Notes under the pieces: generated by a model | What the model was told of the DNA's origin: nothing | The model's database searches: none | The model's input: only the letters and a program-made list of their open reading frames with translations | Part shown: positions 1-8,210 of the stretch, one piece after another | Numbering within the stretch: the stretch's first letter is position 1 | Layout of the letters: each line of letters opens with the position of its first letter | IMG/VR virus record: IMGVR_UViG_3300042484_002587 | Location: 1 to 42,509 of that record | From: a virus | Length of the DNA: 42,509 nucleotides | Reading direction: 5' to 3' (one strand) | Program-made: the position numbers and the translations under genes

Positions 1-2
1 TT

Positions 3-179
3 AGCCCTAATGGCTTGCAAATGATGCCAGGCCTGTTTAGTGCAAAAATGGAGCAAGATGTACGGCTAAATACTAACAACATAGTAATGATCGCCGAAAC
101 ACGCGAGGATGTTCGCACCAATTGGTACCAGGCCACAACCGGTATTGTACCAATTTCAAGATCGATTATTACTGGATAA
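3..179 (+). CDS. C-terminus of a tail/baseplate-region protein (partial)
   Basis: Open reading frame that enters from the left edge and stops with TAA at 177-179, giving 58 residues. The fragment is rich in Asn, Met and Thr and ends in ITG. No catalytic motif is visible. It sits 14 bp before a PAAR spike-tip gene, so a baseplate or tail component is a reasonable inference, but the fragment itself is not diagnostic. Confidence 0.6.
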   Translation, partial: SPNGLQMMPGLFSAKMEQDVRLNTNNIVMIAETREDVRTNWYQATTGIVPISRSIITG

Positions 180-193
180 CCAAGGACCAGATC

Positions 194-472
194 ATGCCCG
201 GAGTTGCAACAGTAGGTAGTACCGGTGTTCCACACGTCGGAGTTCCTAAAGTCAACTCCGGCAGCCCAGATGTGTTAGTTAACGGAAAAGCCTGCGCCCG
301 AGTTGACGATAGTATTGCAGCACATCAATTCGGGAAAAAAGTTCACACTTCTAAAATTGGCACTGGAAATTCAACTGTGCTAGTTAACGGCCGACCGATT
401 GCTATTATTGGTAGTGTGTTGATACCGAGTTGCACTACCTTAAACACAGGCTCAGCCGACGTGATAGCGTAA
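194..472 (+). CDS. PAAR-motif spike-tip protein
   Basis: A 92-residue protein. PAAR proteins form the sharp cone at the end of the central tail spike (as in T4 gp5.4 and type VI secretion VgrG tips) and help pierce the outer membrane. Visible features are the repeated short beta-hairpin pattern, Gly/Pro turns, DVLVNG and TVLVNG repeats, and His/Cys residues (HVG, AHQFG, PSC) that could bind the structural metal. I chose ATG 194 because AAGGA lies 7 bp upstream; a longer TTG reading from 122 lacks this and overlaps the preceding gene. The next gene starts 3 bp after the stop, so both probably belong to one late operon. Confidence 0.85.
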   Translation: MPGVATVGSTGVPHVGVPKVNSGSPDVLVNGKACARVDDSIAAHQFGKKVHTSKIGTGNSTVLVNGRPIAIIGSVLIPSCTTLNTGSADVIA

Positions 473-475
473 ACT

Positions 476-2377
476 ATGAGTTACGGTACCTATAGTCCAT
501 TAATGTTGATAGCAACCAATGGTTTGATTCTGAACCAGGGGTTAGATCCTAATCCCAATCTCATTGCCGGGCTTGATCAATACACCAGTGTTGAACCAGT
601 TGCAGATATTCTTTTAGTAATTGCCAATGCAATACCGGCTGTGTCTGCAAATGTAATATCACAATCAACATTTAATTCAATTGTAACACTAGGAAACACA
701 ACCTTTCCGGCCCTGACTGATGCTATCCCTAGCAACTATACTGCTAACATGACTGCAGCATACGGTAACACCATCTATGGATCTACAACGGTCATAGACA
801 CACAGATTAATCGACTCTTGGGCAACATCAATGGCAGTGGTTACGATCTGGGAATTTTTACACAGATTTATTACAGTAGTGAAGGATATCGTGTCAGCAC
901 CAACACGATATTGAATTCAGTTACCAATAGTGATTTAATAAGTTCTACCTTTACTGACATGAACGCATTGACGTCGGGCGGTGTCAGCAATGTTAATGCA
1001 GACTTTGAAAAGTTTGGTGCTGACTTACGAAAGCTAGGTAGCCTGATCGATCTTGGTAACTTGGCAAATCTGGGACAACCTGCTGCGTTGTTACAACAAA
1101 TGGCAGCGGTGGGTGGTGTGATACCGGCGATATACACAGCGTTATTGTTTGCCGGGGTCACACAAAGTGACATTACTGAATCAAACACCTTGGGCACTGT
1201 AACTCCCAAGCTTAATAAAAAAATATACACTGCCCTTACTACAATCACCGGCAGTGACCTGGCTCAGATTTTAAATTTACTGGCAGTAACCACACCGGGT
1301 ATCGCTACAGCAGCTGATCTACTAGATCCGTTGAAGATATTCCCGACTAGTTACAGCACATTGGTCACACAGATTTCGTCAAACACAGCTACGTCACCGA
1401 ATCAACAAGTACAGGTACTAATCTATACAGGCACAACAGTAAACAGTGCACTATTTGCTGCTTATCCCACCACCACTGCTTATATTGAACTAAGTCGTGT
1501 TATCCCTCCAGACCAAGCTGCTGCCAATATTGCATTGCGAAATAGTTTAGGACAGGTGAAAAGTATTAAAGCTTCTACCTTGCCGGCCTTTGCTAACACA
1601 GTATCAACTCTTGAATCCAGTGCAGACTTTAGTCTAATTGGAAATCTTAGTTCGCCAATACCAACATCGGTAACAAACAGTCTGGTGGGTAATCTTGCTA
1701 CCGGGGCAACTGCTAATGCCACCTTGACCATATATGATTTCATGGGCGCCCTGACTGGTAATTCTTTTATTGAACCATTGGCCAATCTGACCACGGATAT
1801 TACTACATTAAACAATACTGGTAATTTAACTGGGTTAACAAACGCCAGTACTGGACTTTATGCTTACATGAATCTTGCATTGGCAACCCCGAGTGGTAAC
1901 GTGATTATCCCTACCGGGCCAGCTGCTGGTACGTATGCTAATGCTGAGATAGCGTTTACTGGCCCCGGAGTTCCGTCGGGTATTGGTCTTCTTCCAGCAA
2001 CCAGCGCAGAAATTGCAAACATTGCAAACAGTTATCCCACTATTGTGTCTACTACTACCAGTAATATTGATACCATGATGTTTCAGATTGATATAGAAAA
2101 CAATAACCTCTCCTTGGCCGGGGTCGATTGGACAGTACTAGCCGAAGTTGGTAATCTCGGCACAACCGGTATTATCCAATCCTTTGGTTCCGGGTTGCAT
2201 GATATTGGCAAGGCTGTGTCCTTTGAAGGACCTGCGCAATTCGTCGAGGCAATTGCCAACACTGCCACCCAAACTGGGCAAGCCATTGTTGCAACCATGC
2301 GCGAGGCTCGCAACATCGCAACACTCAACAATTCTGGGGTACAATCAGATACTCAAATCCCAGCCACAGGCCGTTGA
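476..2377 (+). CDS. Large Thr/Asn/Ala-rich tail-associated protein, function unknown
   Basis: A 633-residue protein of unrecognised family. It is rich in Thr, Asn, Ser, Ala, Ile and Leu and poor in Cys, with long alternations of helix-like stretches and TN-rich segments, typical of virion structural proteins rather than enzymes. No signal peptide or nucleotide-binding motif is visible. It follows the PAAR gene by 3 bp, suggesting a late tail operon and possibly a role in the tail tip or in something delivered with it; that role is inference from position only. Its TGA stop (2375-2377) lies inside the -35 box of the ligase promoter. Confidence 0.7.
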   Translation: MSYGTYSPLMLIATNGLILNQGLDPNPNLIAGLDQYTSVEPVADILLVIANAIPAVSANVISQSTFNSIVTLGNTTFPALTDAIPSNYTANMTAAYGNTIYGSTTVIDTQINRLLGNINGSGYDLGIFTQIYYSSEGYRVSTNTILNSVTNSDLISSTFTDMNALTSGGVSNVNADFEKFGADLRKLGSLIDLGNLANLGQPAALLQQMAAVGGVIPAIYTALLFAGVTQSDITESNTLGTVTPKLNKKIYTALTTITGSDLAQILNLLAVTTPGIATAADLLDPLKIFPTSYSTLVTQISSNTATSPNQQVQVLIYTGTTVNSALFAAYPTTTAYIELSRVIPPDQAAANIALRNSLGQVKSIKASTLPAFANTVSTLESSADFSLIGNLSSPIPTSVTNSLVGNLATGATANATLTIYDFMGALTGNSFIEPLANLTTDITTLNNTGNLTGLTNASTGLYAYMNLALATPSGNVIIPTGPAAGTYANAEIAFTGPGVPSGIGLLPATSAEIANIANSYPTIVSTTTSNIDTMMFQIDIENNNLSLAGVDWTVLAEVGNLGTTGIIQSFGSGLHDIGKAVSFEGPAQFVEAIANTATQTGQAIVATMREARNIATLNNSGVQSDTQIPATGR

Positions 2378-2402
2378 CCAATAATTCATCTTGTGTTATA
2401 CT
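2374..2402 (+). promoter_or_regulatory. Sigma70-type promoter for DNA ligase
   Basis: TTGACC at 2374-2379, 17-bp spacer, TATACT at 2397-2402. The TGA in the -35 box is the stop codon of the preceding gene. The spacer starts AATAATTC, the class A spacer shared with several promoters 18-34 kb away. Confidence 0.8.
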
Positions 2403-2431
2403 ACTGTAAATAGTTACAGAAAGGTGTGCTT

Positions 2432-3808
2432 GTGATCGATACTGCGTTGGATCAGTGCAATGGTGTTAAAGTGGCAGCAGATTGGATTCGAGATCTCGAA
2501 AGCTCGGATAGTCGTCTTTACAAAGAAGGCGTAATTGAAAAAGCTCTTGTGGCTTCCCGTATTGGGAGCACCAGCGCCCAATGTTTTTTATACAACTGTT
2601 ACTTGGCTTACCACCCGTTCTTTGTATACAACGTTCGTCAAGTACCCGAAACTATAGACTTAGTGGATCGCGAGAATCCCTGGGTAGAGTTTTGGGGCAT
2701 GCTCGAGGGCCTGCGTACTCGTAGTGTCACAGGTAATCGTGCTCGTGATGCAATTGATACTATGAGCAAGAGGTTTGACAGTACTGAGTGGAACGGGCTG
2801 GCGCGCCGCGTGATCATCAAAGATCTGCGCTGTGGTGTTACAGACAAGACCCTGAACAAAGTGCTCAAGAAAACAGCTTGGGCTATCCCGATCTTTGAAT
2901 GCCAATTGGCGCAAGACTCCACTGATCAGCCCAACAAGATGATCGGACACAAGCGTCTTGAGTGCAAGTTAGACGGGGTGCGTGTCATTGCCATGGTGTA
3001 TAAATCAGGCACAGTAAACTTGTTTAGTCGTAACGGCAAGGCATTTGTTAACTTCCCTCATATTGAAAAGCAATTGGCCGAATCTGGTCGTGAAATGGGC
3101 ATTGCAGCGTTTGGTCGACCTACTGACTTTGTGCTGGATGGAGAAATTATTGGGGATAGTTTTCAAGCCCTAATGAAACAAGCACATCGCAAACGTGATG
3201 CTGATGCATCGGACAGTAATTATTACATTTTCGATGTCATGCCACGCGAGGATTTTGCACGAGGATTCTGGAACACCCCACAGAATCGTCGAATTGAGCT
3301 CTTGGAAAAAATGCGTGTGGCCCAGATGTTTGTGCCGAACGTTCACGTTATGCCGGGTATGGAAGTTGACCTTGGTACTGCCGAAGGGCACAGTATCATG
3401 CGGCAGTTTGCCGACGCTTCGGTCAAGCAAGGATACGAAGGTATCATGATCAAGTCTGTTGATGCACCGTATGAATGCAAGAGATCGAGCTTTTGGATGA
3501 AATGGAAGCCGACTATCACAGTAGACTTGACTATTGTTGGGTTTGAAGAAGGCACAGGGCGCAATGCAGGCCGTTTGGGTGCTATAATTTTTGAAGGAGT
3601 TGATAATGATCGAAACATTCGAGTTAATGTTGGTACTGGCTATAGTGATGATGATCGCAGCCGCTTGTGGGCCACAAGGCCTGAGCTACTTGGTCAGATT
3701 AGTGAAATCCAGGCTGACGCAGTCACGCAAAATCAAGACGGAAGCTACAGTCTCCGGTTCCCGAGATTCCTGAGATTCCGTGGATTTGAAGCAGGCGAAA
3801 AGATATAG
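2432..3808 (+). CDS. ATP-dependent DNA ligase (T4 gp30-like)
   Basis: Seals nicks in duplex DNA using ATP during replication, recombination and repair. The 458-residue length is close to T4 ligase (487). Visible nucleotidyltransferase motifs: motif I ECKLDGVRV with the adenylated Lys near residue 179, FVLDGEIIG (motif III), EGIMIK (motif IV) and WMKWKP (motif V), followed by an OB-fold-like C-terminus. GTG 2432 is preferred over an upstream in-frame GTG at 2426 because AGAAAGG sits 7 bp before 2432 but almost abuts 2426. It has its own promoter and a strong hairpin terminator, so it is a single-gene transcription unit. Confidence 0.95.
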   Translation: MIDTALDQCNGVKVAADWIRDLESSDSRLYKEGVIEKALVASRIGSTSAQCFLYNCYLAYHPFFVYNVRQVPETIDLVDRENPWVEFWGMLEGLRTRSVTGNRARDAIDTMSKRFDSTEWNGLARRVIIKDLRCGVTDKTLNKVLKKTAWAIPIFECQLAQDSTDQPNKMIGHKRLECKLDGVRVIAMVYKSGTVNLFSRNGKAFVNFPHIEKQLAESGREMGIAAFGRPTDFVLDGEIIGDSFQALMKQAHRKRDADASDSNYYIFDVMPREDFARGFWNTPQNRRIELLEKMRVAQMFVPNVHVMPGMEVDLGTAEGHSIMRQFADASVKQGYEGIMIKSVDAPYECKRSSFWMKWKPTITVDLTIVGFEEGTGRNAGRLGAIIFEGVDNDRNIRVNVGTGYSDDDRSRLWATRPELLGQISEIQADAVTQNQDGSYSLRFPRFLRFRGFEAGEKI

Positions 3809-3829
3809 CCCTGCTTATTCCGAGCACAG

Positions 3830-3850
3830 GCCACCCCGGGGTGGCTTTTC
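3830..3850 (+). terminator. Rho-independent terminator after DNA ligase
   Basis: Perfect stem GCCACC/GGTGGC with a CCGG loop, followed by TTTTC. It lies 21 bp after the ligase stop. Confidence 0.85.
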
Positions 3851-3897
3851 TATTATACTCACTGATCATACACAGGCCCCCCGGTAAATACTTTACC

Positions 3898-5289
3898 ATG
3901 TTTTTAACATATCTAATGTTTTTGGTGGCGCTGTGCCTTAGCTCAGTTGCTGCGTTTTATAGTATAATAGGCCTAAGTGCCATATTCGCCGGTGCCGTCG
4001 TCCCCATTCTAATCATGGGATCTATTCTTGAGGTCGCCAAGCTTACTGTCACAGTGTGGCTGCATGAATACTGGCCGCGAGTGCACTTTACCATGAGGGC
4101 TTACTTGGTATCGGCAGTTGCTGTGCTCATGCTGATTACGAGTATGGGCATTTTTGGATTCTTGAGCAAGGCCCACAGCGATCAAGGTTTAGTTAGCGGC
4201 ACAGTGTTAGCCAAGATTGCCATCTACGACGAAAAGATCAAAACTGGGAAGGACAATATAGATGTCAATCGCAAGGCGCTCAAACAGATGGATGAGGCAG
4301 TGGATCAGGTCATGGGCCGCTCATCAGATGAAAAGGGTGCCGATAAAGCGGTACAGATTCGTAGAGGGCAGCAGAAGGAACGTGGCAGACTACTTGCCGA
4401 TATCGAAGCCGAGCAGAAAAAAGTTAGCCAGCTTGTGGAAGATCGAGCGCCCGTGGCAGCAGAGGTTCGCAAAGTTGAAGCAGAAGTTGGACCAATCAAA
4501 TACATAGCAGCATTGATCTATGGGGACAACCCGGACAGCAATACTCTAGAGCGGGCAGTAAGATGGGTAATTATTATACTGGTACTGGTGTTTGACCCAC
4601 TGGCCGTGATGATGTTGTTATCGGCAACTGAGAGTTTAAAATGGGAACGCGAAAAAAAAGAAGCTAACACCCAGCCCAAGGAAGAACTACCGCTGCCGGC
4701 TGATCCCCCGGCCAATGACATACATTCTTGGCCCACGGAATGGGCCGAAGAGACATATCAATTTGAAAAACCTACTCCAGTGCTGCCAGTTGAAGAACCC
4801 ACTGCGGTAGTCGAAGAACCAGTTGCAGAGGTTGAACAACTCGATCCAGATTATGTTGATATTGAACAAACCGTAGATGAATCATCTAAGGAAGCCAAGC
4901 GTCGGTGGAAAGCTGAGGATGGAGCGCATAGAATCAAATCCACTATCCGTATGTACGAGAAGGGTTTAATTGACCGCCTGCCTTGGGAAGACTATATAGA
5001 TGTGCCGGATAATAATCGAGATGTGCTGTTTGGTAACATCTGGCCTGAACAACCAGAAAAAGGTGATCAGTTCATCCGAATCGACTATAAACCCACCAAG
5101 GTTTACAAGTATAATAGTGTAAGATGGATAGAAGTAGATAAAACAGTAAATGGTAGATATGCATATAATACAGCGTATCTTGATTACTTGATTGATCGAA
5201 TCAAGTTAGGTGAATACAATACTGATTTACTAACCGATATTGAACGTGCACAAATTGAAGCCCACTTACAACGAGAAACTGGTCAATGA
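3898..5289 (+). CDS. Membrane-anchored coiled-coil protein
   Basis: About 463 residues from ATG 3898. The first ~90 residues hold three hydrophobic helices, followed by a long charged Glu/Lys/Arg/Gln coiled-coil region (roughly residues 100-200), another hydrophobic helix ([18 protein letters not shown]), then a Pro/Glu/Val-rich linker and an acidic/aromatic C-terminal domain. The pattern suggests an inner-membrane protein with a cytoplasmic tail. Family not recognised; similar multi-helix-plus-coil proteins occur in T4-like marine phages. A longer GTG start at 3841 would lie inside the terminator and is unlikely. No strong Shine-Dalgarno precedes 3898, so the start is uncertain. It overlaps clpX by 4 bp. 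Confidence 0.75.
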   Translation: MFLTYLMFLVALCLSSVAAFYSIIGLSAIFAGAVVPILIMGSILEVAKLTVTVWLHEYWPRVHFTMRAYLVSAVAVLMLITSMGIFGFLSKAHSDQGLVSGTVLAKIAIYDEKIKTGKDNIDVNRKALKQMDEAVDQVMGRSSDEKGADKAVQIRRGQQKERGRLLADIEAEQKKVSQLVEDRAPVAAEVRKVEAEVGPIKYIAALIYGDNPDSNTLERAVRWVIIILVLVFDPLAVMMLLSATESLKWEREKKEANTQPKEELPLPADPPANDIHSWPTEWAEETYQFEKPTPVLPVEEPTAVVEEPVAEVEQLDPDYVDIEQTVDESSKEAKRRWKAEDGAHRIKSTIRMYEKGLIDRLPWEDYIDVPDNNRDVLFGNIWPEQPEKGDQFIRIDYKPTKVYKYNSVRWIEVDKTVNGRYAYNTAYLDYLIDRIKLGEYNTDLLTDIERAQIEAHLQRETGQ

Positions 5290-6479
5290 ATGAAACGCAA
5301 CTCTGTAGTTTTTGTAGTAAACCCAAAGATGCAGTTGCAAAACTGATTGTTAGTGATTCAGTTGCAATCTGCAATGAATGTGTAGCATTATGCACTGACC
5401 TCCTAGTGGACGAGCATGACAATCTAGTAATTGCTCCGGCACCGGAAGATCCTAAGAAAATGGATCCAATGAATCTCAAAGAGTATTTGGATCAGTATGT
5501 GATTGGCCAGGATCAAGCCAAGATCATGCTTAGTGTGGCAATTATCAATCACTACAAACGGATCAGTTGCACTGATCCCGAACGCGAGATAAACAAAGCA
5601 AACATCCTTATGGTCGGTCCTACTGGCACGGGGAAGACCCTGCTGGCAAAAACTGTAGCCAAGTACCTGGATGTGCCATTTGCTATTGCCGATGCAACTA
5701 GTCTTACCGAAGCCGGGTATGTAGGAGATGACGTAGAAAGTCTTATCAGCCGCCTACATGCCAATGGTGGTAATGACATTGCTAAAACACAGCGAGGAAT
5801 TGTGTTTGTGGACGAGATTGACAAGATTGCTCGCAAGAGTGAATCAGCATCAATCACACGCGATGTATCCGGCGAAGGTGTACAGCAGGCCTTGTTGAAG
5901 TTGGTCGAGGGCACCAAGTGCCGTATCCCTAGCACAGGTGGTCGCAAACATCCCACCGGAGAGATGACCGAGATTGATACCACTAACATTTTGTTCATTG
6001 CAGGCGGCGCATTTGTTGGGCTTAGTGGAATTGTAAAAAGTCGTATTAATGGAACCACTATTGGGTTCACTGGGTCTGTTAGCACACGGGAAGATGTAGA
6101 CCTGGATCTTGTAAATCCCGATGACCTTGTGCGCTTTGGTCTCATTCCTGAATTTGTGGGCCGTTTCCCGGGCATTGTTACTTTGAAAAAGCTTGAGCGT
6201 GTAGACATGGTTCGTATCCTAACCGAAGTCAAGAACAATTATATTGACCAGTATCAGTGGTTGTTTGAACAAGATGGTGTTGAGCTAACATTTACTACCG
6301 CAGCATTGGATACACTTGTAGATCGAGCTATGACATTGGGCACTGGTGCACGAGCACTGCATAGCGAGATTGAACGCACATTGATGCCGCACATGTTTAA
6401 TCTACGCCGGTATGTTGAGCGTGGGATTACCGGCATTCAAATAGACGTAGACAATATAAATACTCCAGCTGCATTGTAA
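5286..6479 (+). CDS. clpX: ClpX, AAA+ unfoldase of the Clp protease
   Basis: Unfolds tagged proteins and feeds them to ClpP. At 397 residues it is only slightly shorter than bacterial ClpX. Visible: N-terminal C4 zinc-binding domain (Cys 7, 10, 29, 32), Walker A GPTGTGKT (111-118), pore loop GYVG (144-147), Walker B VFVDEID (~173-179), RKH-type loop GGRKHP (218-223), IGF loop (259-261) that docks ClpX on ClpP, arginine finger in EFVGRFP, and sensor II GARAL. Everything needed for ATPase activity and ClpP partnership appears intact. It overlaps the preceding gene by 4 bp (ATGA) and is followed 13 bp later by the bS21 gene, suggesting co-expression. Two ClpP-like genes and clpS lie elsewhere in the window. 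Confidence 0.97.
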   Translation: MNETQLCSFCSKPKDAVAKLIVSDSVAICNECVALCTDLLVDEHDNLVIAPAPEDPKKMDPMNLKEYLDQYVIGQDQAKIMLSVAIINHYKRISCTDPEREINKANILMVGPTGTGKTLLAKTVAKYLDVPFAIADATSLTEAGYVGDDVESLISRLHANGGNDIAKTQRGIVFVDEIDKIARKSESASITRDVSGEGVQQALLKLVEGTKCRIPSTGGRKHPTGEMTEIDTTNILFIAGGAFVGLSGIVKSRINGTTIGFTGSVSTREDVDLDLVNPDDLVRFGLIPEFVGRFPGIVTLKKLERVDMVRILTEVKNNYIDQYQWLFEQDGVELTFTTAALDTLVDRAMTLGTGARALHSEIERTLMPHMFNLRRYVERGITGIQIDVDNINTPAAL

Positions 6480-6492
6480 TGGAGATAGTATC

Positions 6493-6717
6493 TTGAGCTC
6501 AAAGGGAAGAATTGTTTTTGTTGGCGCCGACGGCAACGTTGATCGTGCCTTGAGAAAATTTAAGAAAAAGGTGCAAGAAGATGGCACCCTCCTAGAACTT
6601 CGAGCTCGAGAAAGTTATATCAAACCCACAACACGGCGCAAAATTGCTGCTCAACAAGCACGTAGTCGTTGGCTAAAGCATCTTGCAAGCCAAACTTTAC
6701 CAACCCGCAAATTCTGA
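6493..6717 (+). CDS. rpsU: Ribosomal protein bS21 homologue
   Basis: A 74-residue basic protein matching the bS21 pattern: ALRKFKKK, then LLELRARESYIKPTTRRK, then a Lys/Arg/Ala-rich helix. bS21 sits near the mRNA 3'-end/anti-Shine-Dalgarno region of the 30S subunit and helps initiation. Phage copies are known in some aquatic phages and are thought to exchange into host ribosomes. The start is TTG 6493, with GGAG (6481-6484) 8 bp upstream; no in-frame ATG gives a full-length protein. It is co-directional with clpX, and the next gene begins right after its stop. Confidence 0.9.
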   Translation: MSSKGRIVFVGADGNVDRALRKFKKKVQEDGTLLELRARESYIKPTTRRKIAAQQARSRWLKHLASQTLPTRKF

Positions 6718-6963
6718 TTGTACATTGAATTTCAACTTGAAAAGGCGTCGTATTGGTCTCGCAATATTCTAGATCATATACTTGTTGAACTTGAGAATTG
6801 GTCAACCAAGCACGATGCTCCGCACAGATACAAACTTCACAAACAAACCATCCGTGTGACCTTCGATGATGATAGGTTCTACACCTTGTTTACTATGTCC
6901 TGGGCAAATGATGTTTGGGCAGATTACAAACTGATTGTTGACCTAAATAACAGACATAGCTGA
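6718..6963 (+). CDS. Conserved-looking small protein, unknown function
   Basis: An 81-residue reading frame beginning with TTG directly after the TGA of the bS21 gene, so translation would have to be coupled. No Shine-Dalgarno is visible, and the true start is uncertain. The composition (Trp, Tyr, Asp, balanced charge, VTFDDDRFYTLF) looks like a folded soluble protein. No family recognised. Confidence 0.55.
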   Translation: MYIEFQLEKASYWSRNILDHILVELENWSTKHDAPHRYKLHKQTIRVTFDDDRFYTLFTMSWANDVWADYKLIVDLNNRHS

Positions 6964-6973
6964 TAATTTCATG

Positions 6974-6981
6974 TATAAATA
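6974..6981 (+). promoter_or_regulatory. TATAAATA box, possible T4-type late promoter
   Basis: Exact match to the T4 late-promoter core TATAAATA, 61 bp before the Hsp20 start, with no -35 box. The leader between it and the gene contains a plausible hairpin (TGTAG...CTACA, about 6987-7010). Confidence 0.4.
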
Positions 6982-7042
6982 CACTTGTAGTGCCCATGGT
7001 GGGGCTACACACAATAGTCAACTTGCCTAATAGGAGATAAAC

Positions 7043-7483
7043 ATGACTAAAATCACTTCGTTTGACCTTTCCCCCTGGTACCGTAATTCGGTTGGTATTG
7101 ATCGATTGTTTGATCGCATTACTACCCAACTGGATACTGCTGCCAACAACAACTATCCCCCTTACGACATTATCAAGACCAGCGACAATCTCTATGAGAT
7201 TCGTATTGCTGCGGCTGGATTTACTCGGGCCGAGATTGATATTGAACACCATGATGGACGTTTGCTTGTCACTGCTGCCCGCGGTGAGAAAGCACGTCCA
7301 GAAGTAGAATATCTGCATCATGGAATCAGTAATCGTAGTTGGATTCGTAGTTGGACGTTAGCCGATTATGTCGAGGTTAAGGACGCTGTCATGAAAGACG
7401 GCATTCTAAGCATTCGTCTTGAGCACGTGGTTCCCGAAACCATGAAGCCCAAGAAGATTGTAATCGCGTACGATACTCAATAA
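7043..7483 (+). CDS. hsp20: Small heat-shock protein, Hsp20/alpha-crystallin family
   Basis: A 146-residue chaperone that would hold unfolding proteins and prevent aggregation. The alpha-crystallin domain runs roughly from residue 45 to 140: LYEIRIAAAGF, IDIEHHDGRLLVTA, and DGILSIRLEH, the usual A-x-x-x-G-x-L-type strand. The N-terminus (FDLSPWYRNSVGIDRLFD) resembles IbpA-type sequences. ATG 7043 has AGGAG 6 bp upstream. Hsp20 genes are common in T4-like cyanophages and pelagiphages. A hairpin separates it from clpS. Confidence 0.93.
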   Translation: MTKITSFDLSPWYRNSVGIDRLFDRITTQLDTAANNNYPPYDIIKTSDNLYEIRIAAAGFTRAEIDIEHHDGRLLVTAARGEKARPEVEYLHHGISNRSWIRSWTLADYVEVKDAVMKDGILSIRLEHVVPETMKPKKIVIAYDTQ

Positions 7484-7496
7484 TTGTAAATAAACA

Positions 7497-7522
7497 GCAA
7501 GGGTCGCAATGACCCTTGCCTT
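7497..7522 (+). terminator. Hairpin between hsp20 and clpS
   Basis: Perfect 9-bp stem GCAAGGGTC/GACCCTTGC with a five-base loop (7497-7519). It is followed by CTTAA rather than a full T-run, so it may be a leaky terminator or an RNA-stabilising hairpin. Confidence 0.5.
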
Positions 7523-7537
7523 AACAGGAAGAAAAAC

Positions 7538-7846
7538 ATGGCTCAATCAGAAGTCAAAGCTCGTATTAAACCTAGTGAATCAGTAATCATCCCGCCGTTG
7601 TTTAGGGTAATTTATATTAATGACAATCAGACCAGCCAGGAGTTTGTGATTGAAAGTCTAATCCAGCATTTCAGATATGAGCCCGATGCTGCTGAAAAAA
7701 TTACCATGGACATTCACGAATCTGGTTCAGCAGTGGTGGCCATATTGCCTTACGAGATTGCTGAACAAAAGGGAATTGAGATCACTATCTCGGCCCGCAC
7801 CGAAGGTTACCCCTTACAAATCAAACTTGAACCCGAAGCCGGTTAA
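7538..7846 (+). CDS. clpS: ClpS, N-degron adaptor
   Basis: A 102-residue homologue of ClpS, which recognises destabilising N-terminal residues and hands substrates to the Clp ATPase. The family pattern is clear: PPLFRVIYINDNQTSQEFV corresponds to the PP-x-Y-x-V-x-hydrophobic-ND core, then a helix (ESLIQHFRY), VHxxG-like HESGSAVVA, and a final YPLQIKLEP strand. The usual partner is ClpA; no clpA is in the window, so it would act on host ClpA or adapt to the phage ClpX. ATG 7538 follows AGGAAG. The next gene starts 1 bp after its stop. Confidence 0.92.
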   Translation: MAQSEVKARIKPSESVIIPPLFRVIYINDNQTSQEFVIESLIQHFRYEPDAAEKITMDIHESGSAVVAILPYEIAEQKGIEITISARTEGYPLQIKLEPEAG

Positions 7847-7847
7847 T

Positions 7848-8210
7848 ATGAATATTATCTTTTCTAGCCGCGCTGATGCCGAAAACCTTGCAACCAAGTA
7901 CACAGTGTTGGAACTTGACACACTATGGCGGCCGGGTAAAGAACAGCCCGAAACAGCTTGGTGCCTGCTAGATCAAGTGGCTTTACCGGATCTTTCGACC
8001 TTAGCTCAGTATCGAGACTTACACAACAACATGATGCGCAATTACCAATTGCGCAATTGGAAGTACTGTCAAGATGCGCTAGAGCATTTGATTGGACGTT
8101 GGCAGGGAGAACTTGACAGCTTCTACAAAAATATGTCTGCCCGTGTCACGAAATATCAGCAGACTGAGCCAGCAGCGGACTGGTCCAGCTTATTAGACTC
8201 TGCTGCTTAA
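7848..8210 (+). CDS. Unknown protein downstream of clpS
   Basis: A 120-residue protein, translationally coupled to clpS (TAATATG). It contains LELDT near the N-terminus and Trp/Gln/Asn-rich helices (YRDLHNNMMRNYQLRNW). No family recognised. Its last 65 bp overlap, tail to tail, the 3' end of the reverse-strand gene at 8146-9429. Confidence 0.7.
   Translation: MNIIFSSRADAENLATKYTVLELDTLWRPGKEQPETAWCLLDQVALPDLSTLAQYRDLHNNMMRNYQLRNWKYCQDALEHLIGRWQGELDSFYKNMSARVTKYQQTEPAADWSSLLDSAA

Noticed and set aside
122-193. N-terminal extension of the PAAR protein starting at TTG 122
   Set aside because: The extension overlaps the preceding gene and lacks a ribosome site; ATG 194 has AAGGA at 7 bp.
3841-3897. 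GTG start for the membrane protein
   Set aside because: It falls within the ligase terminator.
5552-6238. Long reverse-strand reading frame of 228 codons inside clpX
   Set aside because: It is antisense to a fully supported ClpX, has Arg/Ser/Thr-rich composition typical of a frame shadow and no ribosome site.
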